Positions 43,900 through 55,299 of a stretch of 64,000 nt of DNA are shown here, in pieces. Position 1 is the first letter of the stretch. Each line of letters opens with the position of its first letter. The position numbers and the translations under genes are program-made. The notes under the pieces are model-generated. The model did not search any database and was not told the DNA's origin. It saw nothing but the letters and a program-made list of their open reading frames with translations. The stretch comes from Globodera rostochiensis (Eukaryota > Nematoda > Chromadorea > Rhabditida > Heteroderidae). The stretch spans positions 2,401,007-2,465,006 of the forward strand of contig JAEVLN010000009.1 in NCBI GenBank assembly GCA_018350325.1. The letters are read 5' to 3'.

Positions 43900-46800
43900 T
43901 AAATATAATATTAGTTACATTATCATACAAACATCCCAAATATATATATTGATAAAGCTCCAACAAATAAATTGTTGTAGTAGCATTTTGGTACTGCTTT
44001 AGCTAACATTTATGAAGAAATAAGACACAATGTATTATGCATTATAGCTTTCATAAGAGTTTAGTAAATAATGTAATCGTTATTTATATTTTGACAATTA
44101 TATATACTTTGGACTCTGAGGTGTCCAGAAATATAGGGGTTTTTTTTATATCAATTTGAATGCACGTTAGCTTTTTCTTATTTGCTTTCTGCCTTATTCT
44201 AAATTAGCTTAACAAATGGTAGATTATTAAATATTTTTTTTAGACAATTGAATGTATTTATGTTATTTTTGCTCATTTCATTTTTTTATAGTTATTTATT
44301 CACTGCAAGAGAATCATTTAATAGATAAAAAGATTTCCATAATTTTTATTGTAGAAGAATTAAAATAAAACAAAGCAAGACAAATACAAAAATATTTTCA
44401 GCCCTATTTGAGCTTTGTAAAAATTTCAATGCAAATTATTGATGGAATTTAATTTATTGAATAATATAACTTCAATACTGTCATGTCAAGGTCAAGGTGG
44501 AGGATGTATTAACGCGCTGATTTCTTATAATAGATCATTAAACAATATCAAATTAAAAATTGTCCTACATATGTACTGGTTATTCGTAATTTAAATTAAA
44601 TAATAGTTTAATACACAGTGACTTGAAATGCCAAATTTAAATATGTTATTGTTAACGCTCTATGATTTACAGTTTATGAATAAGCTATTGATACAACTAA
44701 AGTTTGTTCTTTTCTGAAAATAAATAAAAATGATGTTAAAAATATTATATTAAATTTAGTTAAAAGTAATTTGAGCAGCCGGTTGCACTGCATTCGCCAG
44801 TGGAGCTTAAAGAAAAATTTGTGAAATTAAAGAAAAAATTAAAAATCAAAAATAATTAAATCTTTGATTGAAATTACGCCGATTCGACTAGTGGTTAAAA
44901 ATATTTTATGTGTTATTAATAAGAAATTATATAATATTTCTAAATTAAACCCTATAATTAATTCAAAATACCTTGTCCATTAAAATCAAAATCCTAAAAT
45001 GTATAAAAATTATAAGTTTTATAGTGAAAGTATAAATAAATTATAAAATAAAATGAAGTTATTTGAAAATAATTATGAAGAGAATGCTTTAAATACCAAA
45101 CTTAGAAAATAGGTACCGAAAAAACAAACATAAAGGCTACCCGCTACAATTTTTTTAACCGGCATATAAAATTTAAAAATACATTAAAATTTTTTGCAAC
45201 AATAAACAAAAAGGATAACACATAAACAAAATATTAAATTATTTATAAACGCGTTTTTGATACTAGAAAAGTTCAATTCTTAAAAAAGTCTTTAAAACAC
45301 CTAGCCTAAAAATATAATATAATATCTGCAAAAATGTTCTCAAGGATCTACCCGACGTGGTACAGAAATATTTTTTCCAATTTTTTGATTTGCTTTTTAA
45401 TGCAATAGAATTTAAAAAGATTTCGTACAATTACGACCTACTCCTAAAAATTCTGCTTTATAAAATTAAAAAACACACTTAATTTTATTAACCACGAATT
45501 AATTAAAGCTGTCACTAAATAAAGTTTTCAAAAGAAATAATAAAAGTTAAACAATAAATTTCGGTATTATTTACAAGCTTGTTATATAAATTACTTAACT
45601 TACAAACCCAACGTTTAATTATAAAATTTAAAAAGGTAGCATAACATAATATTTTTAATTTTGACATGTAAATAATAATAATGAAAAAATTCTGATACTT
45701 AATAATACGGCTCAGGGTGGACGAAAACAAAATTTTTATTTTTGAAAACTAAACAAAAAAAATACTAAGACGAAAAGAAAAATTATTGATGAATATTTAA
45801 ATATTATAACATTTTTCTTAATTAATTAATGTGAAACTCATTTATAAATATTAAGTAATATAATAAAATAAAATAATAAACAAAGACTACTATTTACTAA
45901 TGCAAAAAAAATCTTTTTAAACAAAAATAGTTTTTTATAAAACAAAATGTTCAATAATGTAAAAAGCTTGCACTCATCATTCTTATCTACTTGTATTGAC
46001 GTGACCCGTTGACTGCAATGAAGGATCAACCGCCGTGAATAACGAGCAACCGCAAGTTTAAATGTATTTGAATTTCAATAAATTTCTAATTCTATATGTG
46101 AAATTTTAAAAATAAAGTGATTTTTTTAAAGCGCCGCTTAGAAAATTTTTAAAAGTAATTTTTGATAAGAAAATAGAATAACAAAAAGATTGCTGATTTA
46201 ATTCATTTTTTAAAGAAATACGAATTATATTATTAACAGTATTATACTCGTTAATATGTTATTTCTTAGTATACTATTTAGATAAATTAATTTTCTATTA
46301 AAAGAACGAAATTTTTTTGACTATTATGGAGAAACTACAAAAGTTGAATAAAAATATTTAATTTTAAAGATATGTATGCATAAGAAAAGCAATGAAAGAA
46401 AGGGATTTATCTCTCAAAAATCCGAAAGGAGCCTTCTTCAACTTACAAGTAATTTAAAAACGAAATCAAGTTCTTTTTAGTTCAAACGATAAATACGTCG
46501 GAGCGTTCAACTTTTATATATATTTATAATTTCTGTTAATTTTTACAAATATATCTGAAATTTTATCTAACACAATTAACTGTGCTTGAAAATAAATTTC
46601 TGTTATTTTTGGAGTAATATTAATGTTTAACAAATTATATTAGCTCAAACTTTCTGAGAATACAAAGTAAAACTTATCAAAAAGTTAGTTATTTATAAAA
46701 TAAAAAATTAGACATTAGCTAATGAAGTAAAGAAGAATGATTAAATATTGATAATTATTTGATATTATTATTCTTTTTAACGCTAACTTCTCCTCCAAAA

Positions 46801-47250
46801 AAGGAAATGTAGTAAAAATATATTGACGCATGCAATAACATTATATTTCAGCACATTTTGCATACGAAAAACCCTTAAATTAACCTCGATGATTAAATCT
46901 TAAAATCTATAAAGAGTATTCAAATAATAATTAACTAAGATTTAAAAAAAATCAATTATCTCTGAAATTATTAGCTTTGCAAAAGATTCGCTGTGAAAAC
47001 AATAATTTTATAACGATTTTAATAAAAAGTTAAATATAAAAAATGCCTTAAATAAATGCAATTGCAAAGCAAATTCTTATTTAAAAAATATATTCAAACG
47101 TAATAATTGGTGTTTTTTAACAAATACAAGTTCAAATTTCTTAAGACAGGATCAAGAGTCTATGAAAATGGAAATATAAATAAATAAAATAATACTTAAT
47201 TCCTAAAAAAAAATATTCTGATCTTTAAGGTAAGAGTAAATTTTTTAAAA
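43900..47250. other. A-rich stretch, little support for genes
   Basis: GC patches at 44475-44520, 44780-44815, 45335-45360 and 45990-46060 are short. The frames at 45515-45730 and 45838-46029 have local AT composition; only the first 20 codons of the second lie on a GC patch. Nothing assignable. Confidence 0.3.
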
Positions 47251-47261
47251 ATTTTTGAGTT

Positions 47262-47378
47262 TACAAATCTTTGTGCTTGCTGTAGTCATTAAATCTTTTG
47301 CACCGTGGCGACGAGGAAGCAAATTGTTATCACCAGGATTAGCACGCTGGCATTAAATTAGATCATTATAACAATTTA
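47262..47378 (+). repeat. Direct repeat partner of 38283-38395
   Basis: More GC-rich than its flanks. Differences between copies are clustered in TGGCGACGAGGAAGC against TGGCGGTGAAGAATC, which changes only a few residues in two of the plus frames. Confidence 0.6.
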
Positions 47379-47427
47379 CTAAACTTTGAAATAATTGATA
47401 ATAAAAATAAAATCTTCGCTAATTTAT

Positions 47428-48030
47428 TTTATCGTAAGTGTAAAATAAAAAATATGAGTGAGTGAACGCTTTATGGTACCGAAAACAAACCATCTTTAGG
47501 GGAGCTCAAGGATTATTTATTACTAATAGGTTTTTTTGCACATTAATTAATTTCTTACGGCCTTTAAGTAAATATAGAAAAATTTAATGTATTTAAAGGG
47601 TTGTTGTTCAGCTATTTGTTTGTATTTTAAATATTCTTATTTAACTTATATTAAAAATTACGATGGGTTGCTTTAAATAGAAAATACAACATCATTTACT
47701 TTGCTATTTTTATTTATTATATTGCAATTAAAAAAAGAATAGTCAGTTTTTAACCCTTTTCTAACATATATTTTAGGGTAATAGCAGCTTTTATGATACA
47801 TTTTTAGATCCAAACGAAGTTAAATTAATTTCTTTATAATATTTTTCAATAATTTGAAAAAGGTGTTTTTAATATTAAATTTCTTTTCAGTATAATAAAA
47901 AGTAACTTTTTTTATAAAAACAGTCATATTTTAAATATTATAATTTATTGATTTATCATTTCCATTTATAGTTTTAGTTTTTAATTTTTGGGTCCATTGC
48001 TGTCGATGATCGTCGTAGATACATGTTTGC
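47428..48030 (-). repeat. Right arm of the inverted repeat with 36690-37650
   Basis: Compact arm, T-rich on plus beyond about 47.5 kb. It ends in an island homologous to the Cys-rich island of 36.6 kb but shifted by a one-base indel. The 93-codon frame at 47988-48269 starts in this island and continues into AT-rich DNA; weak support as a gene. Confidence 0.6.
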
Positions 48031-49233
48031 CAAAATTTGACGATTTATTAAAATCAATAAACATTTGTTTACATTTGTTAATTTTAAATTACTTCTATTT
48101 AAATAATTGCTTGGTAAATAATATTTTAATATTTAGTTTTGGGTTGTTATCACAATTTTGGCCTATTCGAGGCCTAAGTTTACTAGGTTCGGAAATTATT
48201 ATGTTCGTTTGGGTTTTAAACAAAAATGCATCGGTTACTGGGCATTTTATTTGCATATTGAATTTTTAAGCTCAAATTGTTAAAAATTTGCTTTATGTAT
48301 TGATTAAATTTCTAGATATTCAATACTTTATATTAGTAACAATTTATATTTTATTTTAGGCAGTCACTTTATGATACATTAAAGACGTTTGGCCTAAGTG
48401 AAGCTGTATCACAAATGATTCATATAAGTTCAAGCCTCTAGACAATTTATTGAATGCAAAAATGTGAAAATATCAATTTTTCAAATATTTTGACCTTTAT
48501 AATACAAATTGTTTTGTTTTTGTTTTATGCCGCTTGATTCGTAGGTTGATAAACTCTTACGATGAATGGTCGAATGATGAACGTTCTGATCGTAAATTTT
48601 ACTAATAATGGACTGATTTTTTTTATCTTGACATGAATATTATTTATGTTTATTTTAAATATATTTGTATTTGAAGTTAAATTTTAGGAGGTCTGCTTTT
48701 ATATCTATTCATAATAAAAATATAATTTAAAGTCTAATAAGATTTATTTTATTTTATTTTGTTGCAGGGCAACTGCGCGCCCTATTTGCTTTTAGTGAAT
48801 TAAATTAGTTGAATTGCACTTATCTCAACATAACCTCTTGCGCATAACTTGCAATTCGTATGTTAGTTTTTTTTTGACTTCCCATTCAACACTATTTAAT
48901 AATTTTTTATTAATTAATAAACCATTGCAAATATTAATTTACTTTGTTTATTCGCATTTTATCATGACACTTGATTTTGATCAGGTGTTCTGGTTTATAT
49001 GCGCGAATTTTGTTTTCCAATTTTCATATTTAATTTATTATATCCACTCTAACTATAGTAAAATCATGATATTTTAAATTCGAATTTTATTAATTTTTAA
49101 AATAAAAAACCAAATTATTTAATGTTTTATTTTTAAAATAATGTCTGCAGCGTCAGCTTCCGCCGTGTTTAAGTAGTCGTCAACAATTCTCATAAGCAGA
49201 ATTAGCGATGTTTTACGAACATTATATAAATGA

Positions 49234-49463
49234 TCATTTTAGAAAAAATAAATTATTTTTTGGCCAGAAGATCGTAGGCTTGCAGCCAATTGTTCGCATT
49301 TTTCCGCCAACGATAAACCGGAACTTAACGGCACTGGTGTACATTTTATTTTTATATTTGTGGTTTTTATTTATTTTGGTGATTTACCTGACAGATTTCG
49401 TCAATTTCTTCAAAAAGCCCAATTGGACTGTCAATGAACTGTCGGATTTGTAATAAGTAGTCC
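49234..49463 (-). CDS. Two-exon gene fragment with a 54-nt intron, product unknown
   Basis: On the minus strand exon 1 is 49463-49388 (acceptor TTAAATAG upstream, donor CAG|GTAAAT) and exon 2 is 49333-49234 (acceptor ACACCAG, stop TGA). The intron is 54 nt and A-rich on the sense strand. The frame passes the junction through a split Ser codon: YYKSDSSLTVQLGFLKKL, TKSVS, then AVKFRFIVGGKMRTIGCK, PTIFWPKNNLFFLK and stop. The plus strand of the same interval has an 81-codon ATG-led frame (49208-49453) with one hydrophobic stretch, which is the rival reading. I prefer the minus strand because donor, acceptor, phase and intron size all agree. No family recognised. Confidence 0.45.
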
Positions 49464-50973
49464 TATTTAAAATGTTTTACTGAATATAACGTTATCGTCT
49501 TTTTTCCTAGCATACTTGTTAACTTCGGCGCTGCTACATTTTTATAGCATTTTTAACTTTAATATTACCATATCTCTTTAGAAATAATATATTTTGTTTC
49601 TATTTTTAATGGAGTATATAATTTATTATAATGAGTAACTTTTTTATTCAGCACAATTTACTTTAAGTTTTTGTTTTCTGATAATAATTTTATTTTATTG
49701 ACAAAAATTAATGCATCTTTTTTATTGATAAATTATATGAAACTAAATTTTAGTAAGGAAGGAGATTGAATAATTTTATTATAGCACATATATAAATATA
49801 GTGCATTAAGAAATACATTACATGGTAAATACAGTCGGTCAATGGTTATAAATGCGATATTCTGCGACTCGTTTTTCCTACTTATTTCAAAATATTTGCG
49901 GTTCTTGAAATTTTTTTTCATTTGCGTGTATATTGCTTTCAATAATTATGATTTATAATTATATAATTAGCACTGTTATTTTCAATGTTTTTGCTATAAC
50001 CTTTTTGATAAGGTATATAAATTTATTAAATGTGTTTTTTTAGTTTTGTTCATGTTTTTATTTTGAATCGAAGCTGTTCTAAATTTATAAATTTTTTATA
50101 TTTGTTTTTTTATATATTTTTTAGCATATATTAAATATAGTGGTAAAACCGAAATTATCGATGGTTATTTTTTTTTTAAAGTTTTTTTGGTGATGCATTG
50201 CATTTTTGATCGTTGATGTCGAGTGAAAAGTAACAAAAGTTTCTATTTTAATTATTTTAGTTTTTTGATTTACTTAGTATACAACAAAACTAGCCAAAGT
50301 CTTTCTTGTTCAGTCCACTTATTCTGTGATTGAAGTGCGGGTTATTAAGAAAAAGTGATTATTACGTGTCAAGATCGATTTTTCTTCAAAATATCGCATA
50401 TTTTCTTTAAATATATTAATTTAGGTTTTCTAATTAGAGAGGATATATTGATATTTTTTTATACCTTTTTATAACATTATTATCAATTTTCTTTGATTAT
50501 ATTTTTAATTTGATTTCGGGAATTTCGACATTAAAAAACTATGATGTTTTTTAATACTAATTTAACTTATTACTTATTTTAAGTGTTTTTCTATTTCATA
50601 AACGGGGATATTTTTTTATTCGGGGTGAATTTTATAAATCACCAAATTAAATTTTCTTTTAAACTCGCTTCAATTGAGTTTGTTCCATCTTAAATTTTAT
50701 TTCAATTATCGTTTTATTAAGATTAAATTTATTAATTTTATAATGCCTAAAAATATTTATTTGCAAAGATTGGAAACCGGAAAGACAAAGAATTATTTTA
50801 AATTAATTTTTAATAATTTTAAAAGTTTTTTAAATGATTTCTCTTGTGCATTTTGCATCCATTTATTGTATTTAACAAATATTTTGAGTATTAGCGAGTA
50901 GTTTGTTGAATTTTATCAAACATTAGTTAAACTTAGTAGTCATTTTAAGAATTTTTTTGGTGATAGTTAAAAT

Positions 50974-51193
50974 TAGGGTTGCACGGGACCGGAACCAGTA
51001 CTGAAATGGTCAATTTTTCAAGTTTTGGTACTGAAATTTTGGTCCCGGTTTTTCAAAATTCCTTTAAAACCCCACTATAAAAGTCCCGGTTTTTACTTTT
51101 TCTTGTTTTTGTCCAGTGGTCCCGGTTTTTTTTGACCGGGACCAAATTTAGTCCCGGTCCCGGTTCCAAAAGTCCCGGTCCCGTGCAACCCTA
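50974..51193. mobile_element. Short hAT-type MITE, 220 bp
   Basis: Exact 8-bp target duplication GTTAAAAT (50966-50973 and 51194-51201). Identical 19-bp inverted termini TAGGGTTGCACGGGACCGG. The interior is rich in GGTCCCGGTTTT and its complement, giving strong self-pairing. No coding content. Confidence 0.9.
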
Positions 51194-51311
51194 GTTAAAA
51201 TATAAGTTTTTTTAATCAATTTTTAAAATAATATTTTTACGCCATTGTGTTTATTTTAGTGGTTTTAAGCGTCAGAATGAATAAAAACACACTATTATAG
51301 GTATGTTTAGT

Positions 51312-51482
51312 AGGGTTGCTCCACGAAACCCTCGGGTGCGATTTTTTTTTTTGTTTTAATCGACGTGCAAACAATTATCCCGGATCCTGGACACCCGGAT
51401 ACCGGTCCCGGATAATTTGCCCAAAACACCCGGATACCGGTCCCGGTTCCGGTTCCGGATACCCGTTCTTGTCCAACCCTAA
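51312..51482. mobile_element. Candidate third hAT-like MITE, degraded
   Basis: Left TAGGGTTGCTCCACG and right end (reverse) TAGGGTTGGACAAGAACG share the TAGGGTTG start, and the interior repeats CCCGGATACCGGTCCCGG. No 8-bp target duplication is visible and the termini diverge quickly, so boundaries are tentative. A relative of the element at 50974 by composition. The frame at 51316-51579 runs through it and is not supported. Confidence 0.45.
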
Positions 51483-52279
51483 TACTAATTATTCCACACT
51501 TTTTGTAAAAATCTTTAAATTTTATTTGATAAAATATTATACGGACATTATATTGTTATGCACTTGGATTTTATGTTAACTATAATGATTCATTAATTAA
51601 AAAGGGTTTACTTTCTTTCATATATTTTGAATATTTATGAATTATCAATTTATTGATTGATATAATCTTGCGTGCTTGTTAATTTTTTTAAGATATTTAA
51701 AGTGAAACCAGAATAGAATTTATTTAAAAAAATAATTTTTTAAATGTATTTTGTTTCTTTTAAATTATAATGCTGTAAAAATATTATATTCACTAATTTT
51801 ATTTATATTTTATTTATTACATGATTTATCATAGAGTTTAATTTTTTGTGTCATTTATTATCAAATTTTCAATTACATTAGTTTGGTAGTTTGTGCAATA
51901 ATGCCGTAGCGCTTGCATCAATTTTAAAATTTTAATTATAAGTGTTATGGTTCTGCGACGGTTTTAATTTTAAATAAAAGTGTAATTGATTTTTTTGTTG
52001 TTGTCTTTTATGTTTTTAATTTGTACGGAGAATTATTTATTCTGTTATTTAAATTCGCAAATAAATAGCAGAAGTTATTTTTACTTATTTTTAAATATTT
52101 AGACTATGCGTTTTTTTAAGATAGTTGTGCTTGTATACTTTATTTTTGATAATTTATAATGTATTTTTTATTAACCTTTTCTATTGCTTTAACTTTTTCA
52201 TTTTCTTTAAATTGTATATCTAATTTATTAAACAAAATATAGAATAATTATTCAAAAATTAAATATGTTTTTAATATAA

Positions 52280-52530
52280 ACTAATCTTCCACGGGCCGAC
52301 ACTTAGTTTCTTTTATAATCTTTGGGGTTTTGTAGTTATTATGTATGGATAACAGGGGCAACAATAATTTTCGGTTAATTAATTTTTAAGTTATGCATAA
52401 TCGATTAATTATTTCTATTTGATAATAAAATCAGTATTTTTTATTGAAATTTATTAGTCTAACGTCTACCGTCGCTTTAGGTTCAATTCATGGGGCAATG
52501 GTGCAAATTTCGCTTCAAGTGATGAATAAG
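52280..52530. other. Unassigned GC-richer patches
   Basis: Patches at 52287-52310 and 52455-52520, and a further one at 52835-52880, lie in T-rich DNA and are open in several frames. CAG/GT signals are not decisive. Confidence 0.2.
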
Positions 52531-53129
52531 TCATAGGTAAGCCCCTTTCTTTTTTTTTATATAAGATTTGGGGCAAATTTATATCAAAGATTTATTTTTT
52601 ATTTTCAATAAAAAATGTGTTTTATTTCTTTAATTTTTTAATTTTTAATAATCATTTGTATCTCAATTAACTCAGAAGACTTAAATTAGCAACAATTTGG
52701 AAATCAATCGACCAAACTTGTAACATAAGTTATAATATTTTTATATTAAATGTTTTACATTATTTTAATGTTTTATTTATTTTAGTTTATATAAATGTTA
52801 ACCAATATTTTTTACGTACTTTTCTTTCTTCAGCGATCTCACCTCGGTAAGCGTAAACGTTCCGGCACCCAGGAATTGAGCAAAAGTTATTTTTTCTGTT
52901 CTCACAAATTATAAATGTGTGCGTCATATTTATGTTACTCATTCATACCTTTTAGTTTTTATAATTTAATTTTTAACCTTTTTATTTTGTGATAAGTCTT
53001 CTTTGGGATTTTAAATTTTACTTAGTATTTGAGGTGTTTATGAACGTTAATGCCTTTTAGTTTCATTGTATTTATTTAAAAGTTATTTTGTTGGTATACA
53101 TTATTGGTCTGTCAATTAATGCAGACTGT

Positions 53130-53229
53130 GCGATCCGCCGTACGAGCCGACATACGGGCCGCCATGCGGGTCGCCCTACGGGCCGCCATGCGGGTCGCCC
53201 TACGGGCCGCCGTACGGGCCGCCATACGG
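53130..53229 (+). repeat. 12-bp GC-rich minisatellite, eight units
   Basis: Unit consensus ACGGGCCGCCAT with alternating GCGGGTCGCCCT units; eight full units plus four bases. As length is a multiple of three it stays open in all frames; one frame encodes a repeating RAAMRVAL pattern. The plus frame 53104-53307 begins ATG-free near GTCTG in AT-rich DNA and is not supported as a gene. Strikingly GC-rich against its surroundings. Confidence 0.92.
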
Positions 53230-54627
53230 TCATTTATTTTTTATAATAATTGTTTAATTGATTTTTCAAGGTATTCAACATTGTTACACATTTTTATTTT
53301 TATGTAACTTTTATCTATTTTGTTTTTAATATTGTGATTAGCTTATTCCAATATCGTAATAATTCTATATGATTTAATACACATTTATAATCCTATTAAT
53401 AAGCTTTTGTGTTAATTTCCTTTTTTATGGGGTGTTGCTTTAACTGATTTTAACTATCCAAATCAGGATCTAGTCAGGAGTTTGGTAATTTATTTTTGCA
53501 TAATCTTAAACGTTGAGATTTAATGAGCATGTTTATTTGAATTTAGTTGCTAAAATATTATTAAAACTAAATTAACATTCTTTTACAATTGTCACTTCGT
53601 AAGACCTTTATTAATATTTAAGCTTAAAGCAAATAAAGGGATCATTAGCATCCAATAAATGAAATTGGGTTTAGATAACTAAAAACTCTTTTAATTTATT
53701 GGCTTCAAGATTATTTGAACAGGAAAAATTTGAAAATCATATTTTAATCTGCATAATATTTTATGATTGTTAAAATGCTTTATTTTGAACAATTATTTTT
53801 TATTTTAATTATTTTTTTAATTTCAATTTGAATTTTTTGTTTTTTTAAATTATTAAAAGAAAATTTTTATTCTAACTATTTTAATATTTACGTTGATCGA
53901 TTTGATCTCTTGTATTTTGGAAACCAAGCATCAGGTGGTTTAATTGTTGGCCTTTTGAAGTCAAAATCCAACCTTGCCGCGCACACATTAATTAAATCAT
54001 TATTTAAACATACCATCATGAGAAAGCATTTACGTGATTCCAAATAAATTTCACATAATTTCACAATGATTCGTAAATCTTTTTATTTTAATTTGAAGAA
54101 CCGCTAATTGAAGTAGCAATTATAACGATCGATGTTAGATATAGCTGGTGCAAAGTGAATTGTTATTAAACTATTTTTTAGAATAAATGGGACAATTCCG
54201 TTTATTTTGTGTATCGTTTAGGAATCATTTTTTTGTTGATTTGAGTATTTGCCTTTTTCAAAAACTTGGCCTAACGTCACTTTTTTTTGGTGCTATTCGA
54301 TAAAACCTGAATCGATGCATTTGGCAGGAAACCTTTTTTTTTTAGTTTGAGCAACTTTTTTGTAATTATTTTTTTCTAAATTCATAATTTGAATTAGACA
54401 TGTGTTTTGTATTGTTTATCTAAAGAATTTATTTATTACATTGTTAGAAATATTTTGGCCTCCAATTTGCATATAAAATGAGACGTAACATATTATACTT
54501 TTTAACCACATTAAGAGCACAGTGATTAATTTTTTTAATATACCTAAATTAATAGGTATTGATGGGCAATAAAACATTCTTGATAAATCACCAATTCGAT
54601 AAAATTTAAGACGTTAAGCATTTGAAT

Positions 54628-54765
54628 TACTTTTTCAATACTATAAATAGATTGCTTCAATGTTTGGGCTTAATAAATGTCGAATAACTTTTATTGTTTG
54701 CAATAAATATATTAAGAAAGTTGAATATTGCAAGTATCATTTTTATTTTGCCTTAATCTATGCTC
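54628..54765 (+). repeat. Direct repeat partner of 23825-23975
   Basis: Same order and orientation, lacking a 12-bp stretch found in the other copy. Followed at once by a GC island (54762-54845) that reads open on both strands. Confidence 0.7.
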
Positions 54766-55299
54766 TTGGATACCGGTGCGCAATTTAGAGTGCTCAGTGT
54801 CGGGACTATGCACGCCATATTTTCAAGAAATGCCGACGCGCTAATTTGACTAAGACTTGAAAAAATGATTTAGTATTTTTATTTTTTTCTGAAAAAAATT
54901 ATACTTAATTATAATGAAGAGTAAAGATCTAATCTGCCATATCAAAACAGTAAAAACAGATAAATCAAAACGTAAGACAAATTACTTCATAAATATTTCT
55001 AGTCATTTTCAAAAAAACATAAAAAAATCCATTTATAAAACCAATTATCACAAAAAATTACAGTTGTAAATTCAAAAAACTATTAAAGTCATGTTTCGTT
55101 ATTACGATTATTTTTTTTATTAATTGTTTAGCGATTTTAAAAAAATAAGAAAATTCATTAATTAATTTTTTGTTACAAAAATTTTCAATTGACTTGTTTC
55201 TTAAAGACTTTTATCCATTCTCACATTCAAAATAAGAACACAATTTTAACTAAAAATTATGAACCTAAATTGGACGACATGATCATAAACGAATTAATC

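Noticed and set aside
51316..51579. 87-codon ORF with Pro/Gly/Ser repeats
   Set aside because: It is a translation of the CCGGTCCCGG repeat interior of a degraded MITE, and continues into AT-rich DNA.
53104..53307. 67-codon Arg/Ala-repeat protein
   Set aside because: The repeat peptide arises from the 12-bp minisatellite; flanks are non-coding AT-rich DNA.
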